Part shown: in pieces, positions 50,754-58,557 of the stretch
Layout of the letters: each line of letters begins with the position of its first letter
Numbering within the stretch: the stretch's first letter is position 1
Assembly (NCBI GenBank): GCA_963589785.1
Contig: CAVAMJ010000011.1
Coordinates: 20,888 to 84,887 of the forward strand
Direction: 5' to 3'
Length of the DNA stretch: 64,000 bases
From: SIG603 sp963589785
GTDB taxonomy: Bacteria; Bacillota; Clostridia; Oscillospirales; Acutalibacteraceae
Translations under genes and position numbers: made by a program
Notes under the pieces: model-generated
What the model was told of the DNA's origin: nothing
Databases searched by the model: none
What the model saw: only the letters and a program-made list of their open reading frames with translations

Positions 50754-51093
50754 CTATTTTATAAGATAAACTGAATTGATGTAAGCAAATTAAAATAAAG
50801 ATAGAGTTTTCAACAAATCGAATAAATCGGTGAAAATCTTCTCTTCCCTTAAACAGAAAAACATCTCAACTCCATGAGATGCTCTTCTGTCTTTTTGGGG
50901 GAGTGTGTTGTATGAGGTAATATGAGGTAACTACCTACCTTGTAATCTGTATGATAAAATAACCAAGCATTTGAAAAAACTCAAGCTTTGAGTTCTTTCA
51001 GATGTTTGGGGGTTCGGGACTTTAGACTTAGCTAAAGTCCCGACTCCAAACTGAAAGTAATATTGGTATATGTAAGAAAGGCTTAATCAATAA
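50754..51093. other. Non-coding interval with several hairpins
   Basis: 340 nt with no convincing open frame. It contains a hairpin with CATCTCA/TGAGATG arms (50853-50892), a GTGTGTTGTAT...ATGAGGTAACTA segment also found near 63.9 kb (50903-50938), a terminator-like AACTCAA/TTGAGTT hairpin (50973-50994) and a long stem with CGGGACTTTA/TAAAGTCCCG core (51004-51051). Confidence 0.5.
50973..50995 (-). terminator. Terminator of the tartrate/fumarate dehydratase operon
   Basis: On the minus strand AACTCAA and TTGAGTT pair around AGC and are followed by TTTTC, about 100 nt after the beta-subunit stop. The larger hairpin at 51004-51051 lies between it and the gene. Confidence 0.65.
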
Positions 51094-51726
51094 TTACTTG
51101 ATGAAGCTGACGTGCTTGCAGATCTCTTCGATTGCAGCGTCCTTCTTCTCGTTGAATGCAACCTTGTTCTTCTCGAAGAGGTTGTCTCCGTTTGCATCGA
51201 TAGAAACGATGAGCGGACCAAACTCCTTAACCTTACAGCACCAGAGTGTCTCAGGCATTCCGAGCTCGTCCCAGTGATGCTCAGCGATTCTCTGAACCTC
51301 AGTAGCTGCAACAACTGCACAGCCAGCCGGGAATACACAGTGGATTGCTCCGAAGTCCTTGCATGCACGCTCTGTGTTCGGACCCATACCGCCCTTACCG
51401 ACGATTACACGAACACCTGTGTGCTCAACGAACTCATACTCGAACTTTTCCATACGCATGGAAGTTGTCGGGCCGACAGAAACCATCTCGTAAGCGTCCT
51501 CCTCGCCCTCGATTGGACGAACGATTGGGCCTGCGTGGAAAATAGCCTTGTTGCGGATGTCATAAGGAAGCTCTCTGCCACCCTCGACCAAACGTCTGTG
51601 AGCGACGTCACGGCATGTCATAAGGTCGCCGTCTAAGTAAATAATATCACCGATCTTGATGTCAGCTAAATCCTCGGCGCTGACAGGTGTAGTTAAAACC
51701 TTTTTACCGTCTCTGATTTCTACCAT
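51094..51726 (-). CDS. ttdB: L(+)-tartrate dehydratase / class I fumarase, beta subunit
   Basis: 210 aa. It matches the C-terminal domain of class I fumarases and TtdB: SAEDLADIKIGDIIYLDG, TCRDVAHRRL, FHAGPIVRP, SVGPTTSMRME, VGKGGMGPNTERACKDFGAI, and FPAGCAVVAA. The alpha subunit carrying the Fe-S cluster is encoded directly upstream with a one-base overlap (TAATG) and GGAGG before the ATG. The enzyme dehydrates tartrate to oxaloacetate or interconverts fumarate and malate. Sequence alone does not decide between these; the linked transporter makes tartrate use plausible. Confidence 0.88.
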   Translation of the reverse strand: MVEIRDGKKVLTTPVSAEDLADIKIGDIIYLDGDLMTCRDVAHRRLVEGGRELPYDIRNKAIFHAGPIVRPIEGEEDAYEMVSVGPTTSMRMEKFEYEFVEHTGVRVIVGKGGMGPNTERACKDFGAIHCVFPAGCAVVAATEVQRIAEHHWDELGMPETLWCCKVKEFGPLIVSIDANGDNLFEKNKVAFNEKKDAAIEEICKHVSFIK

Positions 51727-52625
51727 TACAGTTCTACCTCCGAATGAGTTGTTACAGTTGCGTTAAGATCCTTATCAAAAATTACGTGGCCGCGTCTGTG
51801 GCTCCAGCAACCGACATTAACTGCTACACCGATTGTGGAAGGATGACGTGCAGTGTTCTCGATGTGAACACCCATAACAGAGTTCTTACCGCTCATACCC
51901 TGAGGTCCAAGGCCGATTGAGTTGATGCCGTCCTCGAGGAGCTTCTCCATCTCAGCTGCACGTGGGTTCGGATTGTGAGAGCCGAGAGGTCTCATGAGAG
52001 CCTTCTTAGAGAGAAGAGCTGCTGTCTCAACGCTTGTTGCTACGCCGACACCGACGAGAAGCGGAGGGCAAGCATTGATGCCGTAGCTTGTCATCTGGTC
52101 GAGAACGAACTTTGTAACGCCCTCATAGCCCATGCCCGGCATGAGAACCATTGCCTTACCCGGAAGGGTGCATCCGCCGCCTGCCATGTAAGTGTAGATC
52201 TCGCAGTGGTCATCATCAGGTACGATGTCCCAGAATACTGTAGGAGTTCCCTTACCTACGTTTCTCTTTGTGTTAACCTCGTCAAATGTCTCAACGCTGT
52301 TGTGACGAAGCGGAGCGGCAAATGTTGCTCTGACAACTGCCTCCTTGAGAAGTGCCTCAAGCTCACCGATGAGCGGGAAGTTTGTTCCGCACTTAACCCA
52401 GAACTGGAGAACACCTGTGTCCTGACAGCAAGGACGGTTGAGGTCAACCGCAAGCTTCTGGTTGCGCTTCATTGTCTGATAGATGGCTGTTGCGAGAGGG
52501 CTGTCCTCCTGCTCGGCAAGCTCCTGAAGCTTTGCCTCTACGTCATCGGGAAGCTTTTTGCCGACATAGGCAACAAACTTCGCCATTTTTTCGGTCATAA
52601 GTTCTACATTCTGCTCTTTAGTCAT
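51726..52625 (-). CDS. ttdA: L(+)-tartrate dehydratase / class I fumarase, alpha subunit
   Basis: 299 aa, close to the E. coli TtdA length. Three Cys positions for the oxygen-sensitive 4Fe-4S cluster are present: RPCCQDTGVLQF, MAGGGCTLPGKA and VNVGCWSH. Also LRHNSVETFDEVNTKRNVG and GPQGMSGKNSVMGVHIE. It works as a complex with the beta subunit next to it. GGAGG precedes the ATG. The operon also contains an SLC13 transporter, and GntR regulators lie upstream. Confidence 0.9.
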   Translation of the reverse strand: MTKEQNVELMTEKMAKFVAYVGKKLPDDVEAKLQELAEQEDSPLATAIYQTMKRNQKLAVDLNRPCCQDTGVLQFWVKCGTNFPLIGELEALLKEAVVRATFAAPLRHNSVETFDEVNTKRNVGKGTPTVFWDIVPDDDHCEIYTYMAGGGCTLPGKAMVLMPGMGYEGVTKFVLDQMTSYGINACPPLLVGVGVATSVETAALLSKKALMRPLGSHNPNPRAAEMEKLLEDGINSIGLGPQGMSGKNSVMGVHIENTARHPSTIGVAVNVGCWSHRRGHVIFDKDLNATVTTHSEVEL

Positions 52626-52671
52626 TTGTAGATTCCTCCTTAAGGTAATTTCAGTTTATTTTAGGTTAATT

Positions 52672-53946
52672 TTATGCGGGGAAGAAAGGATAAGCGATTG
52701 GGAGAATTACGAGGCAGATTATGAATGATACCAAGATAAGCGGTAAACCGGCCTTGACATAATCTGTGAACTTGTATCCGCCGATGCCGACGACCATTGT
52801 GTTTGCCGGCATACCGATTGGGGTTGCATATGCACATGAGCCGGCGATAACCGTTGCGATAACAACTGCTCTCGGGTCTGCTCCGAGTCCGTTTGCGAGT
52901 GAAACCGCAATCGGAACCATAAGTGCTGTTGTAGCTGTGTTTGACATGAAGTTAGTCATTGCACAGGTTACTACGAAGATAACAACGAGAAGGATAATTG
53001 GGCTTACATCCTTACCGAGAATACCGATGAGACCGTCTGCAATCATTGTGCCCGCTCCGCTTGAATCAAGTGCAGATGCAAGAGCAAGTGAGCCGCCGAA
53101 GAGGAAAACAGTCTTGAGGTCGATTGACTTAAGCGCTGTCTTTTCATCGATAACACCGGTGAGAATGAGGATGATTGCTCCTATAGAAGCCGAAACCTGA
53201 AGCTTAATTCCGATCTGGCTCTCGAAAATCATTGCGAGAATTGCGAGGATGAGAACTGCAAGTGAAGCTATCTGCTTCCACTTAGGTACATTTGAGAAGT
53301 CCTTTGAAGCGTAGTTGTCGTCATCGGGATCGGTTGCCTTAGTCTCCTTTGGGAGAAGCTTGTAACCGAAAAGTGCGAAGTAAATAATTCCTGCCACGAG
53401 CATAGGGCCGCCTACGATGATGTACTCGAAGAAGCTTGTCTCTATTCCAAGCTCCTGTAAAGCACTGACACCGAAAAGGTTTCCCGGAGCACCGATGATT
53501 GAAAGGTTTCCGCCAAGTGCGCAAGCAAGCACAAGCGGCATTAAGAGATGGCTGCGGCTGTAACCGCTGTCTGCTGAAATTCCGATAATTACCGGAATGA
53601 GAACTGCCGCTGTTCCTGTATTTGAAAGGAAACCGGACATTACGCCTGCAATAATCATAATTGCTATGATTAAGCTGCGCTCTGTTTTAGCGAACTTTGT
53701 AACCAAACCGCCGATTTTGTTTGCCATGCCTGTCTCAAACAAAGCTTGTCCTACGACAAACATTGCTACACACAGAATAACGTTAGAATCGACATAACCG
53801 GCGAATGCTGTCTTTGCATCCAATACTCCGGTAACACACAGACCTACGGAAACAATGGTAGCTGTCAGACCAAGCGGGATTTTTTCCAGCACGAACATAA
53901 TGACCGCAAATGCCAGAAACAATAGGGTGATGACTGATGCACTCAT
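52672..53946 (-). CDS. SLC13/DASS-family dicarboxylate transporter
   Basis: 424 aa with about 11 hydrophobic helices. Two re-entrant hairpin signatures typical of the ArsB/NhaD-DASS fold are visible: GFLSNTGTAAVLIPVI in the first half and TNFMSNTATTALMVPIAV in the second, the latter containing the SNT motif of DASS carriers. Also VLACALGGNLSIIGAPGNLF. These proteins import C4 dicarboxylates, citrate or tartrate with Na+ or by exchange. It is the first gene of the operon with ttdA and ttdB, so tartrate or a C4 acid is likely. GGAGG precedes the ATG. Confidence 0.88.
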   Translation of the reverse strand: MSASVITLLFLAFAVIMFVLEKIPLGLTATIVSVGLCVTGVLDAKTAFAGYVDSNVILCVAMFVVGQALFETGMANKIGGLVTKFAKTERSLIIAIMIIAGVMSGFLSNTGTAAVLIPVIIGISADSGYSRSHLLMPLVLACALGGNLSIIGAPGNLFGVSALQELGIETSFFEYIIVGGPMLVAGIIYFALFGYKLLPKETKATDPDDDNYASKDFSNVPKWKQIASLAVLILAILAMIFESQIGIKLQVSASIGAIILILTGVIDEKTALKSIDLKTVFLFGGSLALASALDSSGAGTMIADGLIGILGKDVSPIILLVVIFVVTCAMTNFMSNTATTALMVPIAVSLANGLGADPRAVVIATVIAGSCAYATPIGMPANTMVVGIGGYKFTDYVKAGLPLILVSFIICLVILPIAYPFFPA

Positions 53947-54130
53947 TGAGATTTTGCCTCCAAATTTTTGATATTAGATAATGTATCCAATCCACAGGAT
54001 ACTTATATAATCGAACCGGTACCTGTTCGATTTCACAAGGTGACTAAATTCACCTAAATGACTTAAGAAAAATTTATCGGTAATGGATAATGATATTTGA
54101 TAGTTGATATTGTATCCATTTGTTGATTGT
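53947..54130 (-). promoter_or_regulatory. Leader of the transporter-ttdAB operon with stacked inverted repeats
   Basis: The mRNA leader is about 178 nt. It starts with ATGGATA and TATCCAT-type half-sites (about 54079-54121) covering the transcript start. Then come AGGTGA/TCACCT (54038-54056), the 24-nt near-palindrome AATCGAAC-N8-GTTCGATT (54009-54032) and GTATCC/GGATAC (53983-54002). The half-sites look like repressor operators; the others could be RNA hairpins. No U tract makes them terminators. Confidence 0.5.
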
Positions 54131-54159
54131 AATATACACCCATTAGAATGAAAAGTCAA
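54131..54159 (-). promoter_or_regulatory. Sigma-A promoter of the transporter-ttdAB operon
   Basis: Minus-strand TTGACT (54154-54159), 17-nt spacer, TATATT (54131-54136). Confidence 0.75.
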
Positions 54160-54340
54160 TACCTTTTTTTCAAGTTTGGCACAATGACAAATTATATTAT
54201 CCGAACTTTGTATAAGATATATAAGTAATATTCTTATGAGGAAAATTTAGTCATAACTAACTCTTAAATTGAGCAAAATCTATCTTTAAAATAAATACTT
54301 CAATCAAGGTTAATACACAAATAAAATTCTATTTTTAGGC

Positions 54341-54371
54341 AGAAAAAAAGGAGAAGTCTTCCCTTCTCCCT
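54341..54371 (-). terminator. Terminator of the gntR pair
   Basis: On the minus strand GGAGAAG pairs with CTTCTCC around GGAAGA, followed by TTTTTTT. It isolates the regulator transcript from the transporter operon. Confidence 0.85.
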
Positions 54372-54403
54372 TGAAAATCAATAAAAATATACTGACATAC
54401 ATC

Positions 54404-55057
54404 TTATTTTTTTAAATGTGAAAGCACATTAACAAGACTTCTCATAATATGTGCTTCCATGAGGTCGCCCGCAAGCTTCTCGTTTCTTGCTTCGAGTGCA
54501 CAGAGAATTTTGTGATGCTCCTCCATGCTTATGTGAGCATAATTCTCCTGAGTGACCTTATGACCCATTGAAAGACCATTCCACATGCTCTGCAAAAGCT
54601 CCTTCATAGCCTCGTTGTCAGCCGCCGTCCATATTGCCATATGGAACTCCTGGTTCTGTCGGCTGTAGCTTGTGCTGTCGTCCTTTGCAAGTGCCTTTTC
54701 CGCCTCGAGATAAGCTTCTTTGACCGCTGAAATATCGGCATTTCTTCTGCACACAAGAATGACCGCCGCCTTTTCCAGTGCGGCACGGGTCTCGTAGTGG
54801 TCACGAAGTCGCTTTTCGCTCATTCCGAGGACTATTGCCCCACGGTTTGGGCGAAGCTCGATGAGACCCTCTCTCTCGAGCATCTGGAACGCCTCACGAA
54901 TGGGCGTAGCGGAAACGCCAAGCTGCTTCGCTGTATCCTTAAGCGTGAGCTCCTGTCCCTCCTCGAATTGGTGGCTGAGTATCGCCTCTCGAAGAGCAGA
55001 CGCAACTCGGTCACGGGCGGGAAGCATCTGAATGGGATTTAACGGGGATAAGCTCAT
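54404..55057 (-). CDS. GntR-family (FadR/FCD) transcriptional regulator 1
   Basis: 217 aa. N-terminal winged helix: ARDRVASALREAILSHQF, then LKDTAKQLGVSATPIREAFQ and LIELRPNRGAIVLG. The C-terminal all-helical FCD domain carries likely metal/ligand residues in QEFHMAIWTAADN and MEEHHKILCAL. FCD regulators usually sense small organic acids and repress uptake or degradation genes. Its ATG overlaps the stop of a second GntR gene (ATGA), so the two are translated together. The adjacent tartrate/fumarate operon is the likely target. Confidence 0.9.
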   Translation of the reverse strand: MSLSPLNPIQMLPARDRVASALREAILSHQFEEGQELTLKDTAKQLGVSATPIREAFQMLEREGLIELRPNRGAIVLGMSEKRLRDHYETRAALEKAAVILVCRRNADISAVKEAYLEAEKALAKDDSTSYSRQNQEFHMAIWTAADNEAMKELLQSMWNGLSMGHKVTQENYAHISMEEHHKILCALEARNEKLAGDLMEAHIMRSLVNVLSHLKK

Positions 55058-55632
55058 CTATCAAGCTCCTTTGCCGCTTTGTCGGCTAAATCATTGTAAT
55101 ACTTTCGGATGTACGGTACAACGTCTCTTCCCTCGTTAAATGCATCGACAATAGCCTGATTATTAGGCTTCAAATCCTCATCGGTAAAATCAACAAGCGT
55201 TGCGAGTGCCTTAAGTAACATTCTGCGCTGAATTTCAAAACGCTGGCTTACTGCCGGGTTATCGAGTGACTCTGCGATAGCAAGGTGAAAATCCCAGTCG
55301 GTGGTAAGCTCGGGTAAACCATTCTCACGAAGTGTAGGCTCGGCGAGTGTATAAATCTCGCACTCCATTGCTGCCAACACAGCAAAGCTCTGTCTGATTC
55401 TGCTTGCCCTTGCTCCGACAACCTTAATATGTCTGTTCGGAAGTCGAATTAAAAGTCCCTCATTCTGTAATTGCTGCATAGCTTCTCTGACGGGAATTCG
55501 GCTGATACCCAGCTGAGCCGCAATATCCTCTTGTCTCAATTCCATTCCGTCAGTAAGTGTACCTCTGTAAATCTCACGGCGAAGTGCGTCTGCCGCCTGA
55601 TCCTTCAAAGGAACAACAGTAACATTATCCAT
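55054..55632 (-). CDS. GntR-family transcriptional regulator 2
   Basis: 192 aa from the ATG at 55632 (AAGGAG about 10 nt before); a 33-codon upstream extension covers the promoter and operator and is not used. Winged helix: KDQAADALRREIYRGTLTDG, LRQEDIAAQLGISRIPVREA, QLQNEGLLIRLPNRHIKV. The effector domain is short (about 115 residues), shorter than a full FCD domain and than that of its neighbour. It may work as a partner of regulator 1. The perfect palindrome in its own promoter suggests autoregulation. Confidence 0.88.
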   Translation of the reverse strand: MDNVTVVPLKDQAADALRREIYRGTLTDGMELRQEDIAAQLGISRIPVREAMQQLQNEGLLIRLPNRHIKVVGARASRIRQSFAVLAAMECEIYTLAEPTLRENGLPELTTDWDFHLAIAESLDNPAVSQRFEIQRRMLLKALATLVDFTDEDLKPNNQAIVDAFNEGRDVVPYIRKYYNDLADKAAKELDR

Positions 55633-55664
55633 ACTTAAATTCTCCTTTCTGTTCTGCCTATTAT

Positions 55665-55684
55665 CAATATTGTATACAATATTG
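55665..55684. promoter_or_regulatory. Perfect 20-bp GntR-type operator in the gntR promoter
   Basis: CAATATTGTA followed by its exact reverse complement, with the TTGTATACAA core common to GntR (FadR subfamily) operators. It covers the -10 box of the nearer promoter (minus TTGACT at 55692-55697, 17 nt, TACAAT at 55669-55674) and lies downstream of a second one (TTGACG at 55726-55731, 18 nt, TATAAT at 55702-55707). Confidence 0.75.
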
Positions 55685-55789
55685 GTCATACAGTCAAGTA
55701 CATTATATAGTATTTTAGGCTTCTTCGTCAACTTTTCTAAATAAACTGTAACTTAAAATAAATAAAAATTAAATAAAATAAGCAAAAAA

Positions 55790-55824
55790 GAATAAAAGAA
55801 AAAGCCACAGCATAAGCTGTGGCT
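55790..55824 (-). terminator. Terminator of the tRNA-Ser pair
   Basis: On the minus strand GCCACAGC and GCTGTGGC form a perfect 8-bp stem around TTAT, followed by TTTTTCTTTT, directly after the CCA end of tRNA-Ser(GCT). Confidence 0.92.
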
Positions 55825-55913
55825 GGCGCAGAAGGAGGGATTTGAACCCTCGCGCCGGTTTCCCGACCTACTCCCTTAGCAGGGGAGCCCCTTCACCACT
55901 TGGGTACTTCTGC
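55824..55913 (-). tRNA. tRNA-Ser(GCT)
   Basis: 90 nt including an encoded CCA. Acceptor GCAGAAG/CTTCTGC; anticodon arm CTCCC-CTGCTAA-GGGAG (anticodon GCT); a long variable arm typical of Ser; T arm GAGGG-TTCAAAT-CCCTC. It is the second gene of a two-tRNA transcript. Confidence 0.96.
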
Positions 55914-55960
55914 AAGCTGGTGAAGTTATTAAAAATAACTTTTCTCTTATTTAAAAGAGA

Positions 55961-56049
55961 TGGCGGAGAGAAAGGGATTCGAACCCTTGGTACGTTGCCG
56001 CATCACTAGTTTTCAAGACTAGCTCCTTAAACCGCTCGGACATCTCTCC
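55961..56049 (-). tRNA. tRNA-Ser(TGA)
   Basis: 89 nt including an encoded CCA. Acceptor GGAGAGA/TCTCTCC; anticodon arm CTAGT-CTTGAAA-ACTAG (anticodon TGA); long variable arm; T arm AAGGG-TTCGAAT-CCCTT. It is 47 nt upstream of tRNA-Ser(GCT) and shares its promoter. Confidence 0.96.
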
Positions 56050-56064
56050 GTATCAAGCTCTACA

Positions 56065-56093
56065 ATAATACCACGAAGCGAGAAGTTTGTCAA
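56065..56093 (-). promoter_or_regulatory. Promoter of the tRNA-Ser pair
   Basis: Minus-strand TTGACA (56088-56093), 17-nt spacer, TATTAT (56065-56070), 15 nt before tRNA-Ser(TGA). Confidence 0.8.
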
Positions 56094-56131
56094 GCTTTTT
56101 TTCAAAAAAATCAATATTTTGAAAAAAGCAA

Positions 56132-56170
56132 GAAAACGGCTCTTCCATGCGGAAAAAGCCGTTTTTTATT
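56132..56170 (-). terminator. Terminator after the NlpC/P60-like gene
   Basis: AAAACGGCT pairs with AGCCGTTTT, extended by TTCC/GGAA, and is followed by T runs on both strands; it lies 15 nt past the stop. Confidence 0.85.
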
Positions 56171-56184
56171 GTAAGTGAGAAAAA

Positions 56185-57708
56185 TTATTTGTAATAATTA
56201 TCTATGGTAGGATTGCTCATATCTACCGTGTAGACATTGCTGAAGCTGCCGTAAATCTTCTTGCCGTTCTGCACGGTGTAGCCTCTTATTTTATAGTAAT
56301 ATGCGCCGCTCTTCTTGAGATTTCCTCTCTTGAAAACAGGTGACTTGGTAGTCTTTACGAGCTTAAATCCGCTTTCTGAGGAATATCCCGAGCACCAAAC
56401 CTCGTAGTATTTTGCTCTTTCTACCTTATTCCATGTTAACTTGAGTGTTCCTCCGGAGACCGTGACCTGAGCGGACGGCTTCCACATGGTGGTTCTGGCA
56501 CTTCTTATAGTGTTTGAGTTTCCGCTGTAGGTTTTGTTCCTATAAATCGTATACGGGACAACCTTGTAGTAATAAGTCTTGTTGAACGAAAGATAAGTAT
56601 CGTAGTAGCTGGTCGTCGTGTTCTTTGTGATTTTTTTCCTCAGCGTGTAGGTGCCGTTCTTTGATGTAGAGCGGTAGATTTTATATCCCGTGCAAGCTGA
56701 ATTTCTCGACCAATAGAGCTTAATTGTGTTGCAGCCTCGGCTGATTGCGTTAAAGGACGAGACTTGCGGATTTCCAACAATTACCTCGCATTTAGCCGAC
56801 AATGAGCCGTTGCTTGATGTTGCCGTAACGGTTGCCTTGCCGATGCCGACCGTTGTAAGCTGACCGTTTGAGCCAACCTTGACAACGTTTGTGTTAGATG
56901 ATGACCACTTCACGCCAAGAGACGAAGGAGTGACCTTTGCGCTAAGCAAGTAGCTTGAGCCTATGGACAAACTTAAATTAGATCTGCTCAGTGTGAGGCT
57001 TTCTTCCGGAGAAGACTTAATAATGATAAAATGTCTGTAAGAGAGATTTGAAATCGGAGCAATTATGTTTGAGTAGGTCGACTGCCATGCTCTGTTGTCC
57101 CCCACGCTGTCGCCCCAATAAATCATGAGGTGGTTGTCCTGACCGTAAGGAAGTGAATCAGGCTTATCTGTGAAGCCCAAGACAAGGTCGCCCTTTTGGA
57201 GATGACCGCTGTAAAGCATAGAATTCAAATCGGAATAGACATAAGCTCTTAGATTGCTGTACTGAAGCATGAGGTACCAGTTGCTTGCTCCCGCCATGGC
57301 ATCATAATATCTTCCCGATCCCCAGTAATAAACATCACCCTTACGCATGAAGTTCATCATAGCAGTCTCGTTGAGTCCAGCCATTCTGCATGCGTGAGCG
57401 ACAAATCCAGAGCAGTTAAGACCCGTAGAGCCGTTGTAGCTTGTGTCGCCGTTCGGTGACTGCCAGTCGCCAGAGATATATCTTGTTCCTAAATAGTAGT
57501 TATCGTGCTCGTGAGAGGAAAGCCAGCTCACGAGACTCTCTCTGCTCATGCCGTAGTTTTCAAGATACTCGCTTCCGTAAGCGTTCTTGCCTATCTCACT
57601 TTGAACCGTATCCCAGTTTCTTTTGGCAGACGCAGTAAGCGGAAGACATGAGAAAACCGTTACCACCACCAAAATCAGCGACAGCATACGCATAGAATAT
57701 TTCTGCAT
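56185..57708 (-). CDS. Secreted NlpC/P60-like cysteine peptidase with Ig-like and fibronectin III-like domains
   Basis: 507 aa from the ATG at 57708 (GGGGG eight bases before). Signal peptide ending in LTASA at about residue 28. The catalytic domain (about 30-235) has Cys99 in GLNCSGFVAHACR and His193 in DNHLMIYWG, the NlpC/P60 (papain-like) arrangement; it may cut peptidoglycan stem peptides. A BIG2-type Ig domain (LSIGSSYLLSAKVTPSSLG, VKVGSNGQLTTVGIGKATVT) follows, then two fibronectin III-like repeats ending in YYYKVVPYT and YYYKIRGYT. The protein is likely anchored loosely to the wall. No second catalytic-polar residue was checked. Confidence 0.78.
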   Translation of the reverse strand: MQKYSMRMLSLILVVVTVFSCLPLTASAKRNWDTVQSEIGKNAYGSEYLENYGMSRESLVSWLSSHEHDNYYLGTRYISGDWQSPNGDTSYNGSTGLNCSGFVAHACRMAGLNETAMMNFMRKGDVYYWGSGRYYDAMAGASNWYLMLQYSNLRAYVYSDLNSMLYSGHLQKGDLVLGFTDKPDSLPYGQDNHLMIYWGDSVGDNRAWQSTYSNIIAPISNLSYRHFIIIKSSPEESLTLSRSNLSLSIGSSYLLSAKVTPSSLGVKWSSSNTNVVKVGSNGQLTTVGIGKATVTATSSNGSLSAKCEVIVGNPQVSSFNAISRGCNTIKLYWSRNSACTGYKIYRSTSKNGTYTLRKKITKNTTTSYYDTYLSFNKTYYYKVVPYTIYRNKTYSGNSNTIRSARTTMWKPSAQVTVSGGTLKLTWNKVERAKYYEVWCSGYSSESGFKLVKTTKSPVFKRGNLKKSGAYYYKIRGYTVQNGKKIYGSFSNVYTVDMSNPTIDNYYK

Positions 57709-57771
57709 AAAACAAACCCCCAAATACCATTTCACTTTCAATTAAATCTCATGTAGATACAGATAAATAAA

Positions 57772-58305
57772 TCAGAGCTTAACAACAGTCGGCTCGTGGT
57801 TAAGAGCGGGAATGATTTTCTCCCTAAAATCACTCACCTTTATTCTAAGGCTCGATGTGTTGATACATGGATGACAACCGAAATACTCAGCCATTAAGAC
57901 ATCCTCGTCAATAAGAAGCTTAACAGCCCCTTCCTTATCGTTCATAAGCCCTAAGACGCTAACAGAGCCCGGAGTAATATCAAGAAATTTCTCCATGAAT
58001 TCTTCTCCTGCAAACGAAAGTCTTGAAGAATTTATCTGAGCGGAAATATCCTTCGTTTTAAACTTTTTGTCGCCCGGTATCATCAGAAGGTAAAAAGCCG
58101 TCTGCTGTCTGTTGCAGAGAAAAAGATTTTTACAGATAACTGCGTTTAAAGTTTTGTCTATCTCCTCACAAACCTCCATGGTCATTGCCGGCTCATGGTC
58201 TATTCTCTCGTACTTCACACCAATACTGTCGAGAAAATCATAGCACCTGATTTCCTTTTGAAGTCTGCCACTCTCGTCAGTCGGTCTGCCCTTATAAAGT
58301 TCCAT
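57772..58305 (-). CDS. YbaK/ProX-like prolyl-tRNA editing protein
   Basis: 177 aa from the ATG at 58305, which has a GGAGG; the 30-codon extension is an AT-rich run over the promoter. The INS-family editing fold is recognisable: YERIDHEPAMTMEVCEEID, AVICKNLFLCNRQQTAFYLL, DKKFKTKDISAQ, and GSVSVLGLMNDKEGAVKLLIDE. Proteins of this kind remove Ala or Cys wrongly attached to tRNA-Pro in trans. No aminoacyl-tRNA synthetase gene is adjacent. Confidence 0.85.
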   Translation of the reverse strand: MELYKGRPTDESGRLQKEIRCYDFLDSIGVKYERIDHEPAMTMEVCEEIDKTLNAVICKNLFLCNRQQTAFYLLMIPGDKKFKTKDISAQINSSRLSFAGEEFMEKFLDITPGSVSVLGLMNDKEGAVKLLIDEDVLMAEYFGCHPCINTSSLRIKVSDFREKIIPALNHEPTVVKL

Positions 58306-58367
58306 TGCTTGCCTCCGAAATAAATCTTTTTTTATTGTATAACTAACAAGGAAAAAAGTAAATGTAA

Positions 58368-58402
58368 AAAAGAAAAAAGGCCGCTTGCTTAGCAAACGGT
58401 CT
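58368..58402 (-). terminator. Probable terminator downstream of the carbonic anhydrase gene
   Basis: On the minus strand CCGTTTGC pairs with GCAAGCGG around TAA and TTTTTTCTTTTTT follows. It lies about 150 nt after the carbonic anhydrase stop and just before the editing-protein gene. Confidence 0.75.
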
Positions 58403-58557
58403 TCTCTCGGTCTTTTTGTGAAACAATAGGAAATAAAAAAGGGAGTGTGTGCTTTGGAGTGTGTAATCTTGATTCACAAAAAAGTTAACAAAAAAAGTAT
58501 ATAAAAGCGAGTGTTGTAATCTAATATTAAATCTTTTTGGAGGTAACCTATATTCGA

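Noticed and set aside
55824..56049. tRNA pair as an integration site with a mobile element
   Set aside because: No integrase gene or duplicated tRNA end is visible on either side; the flanking genes look chromosomal.
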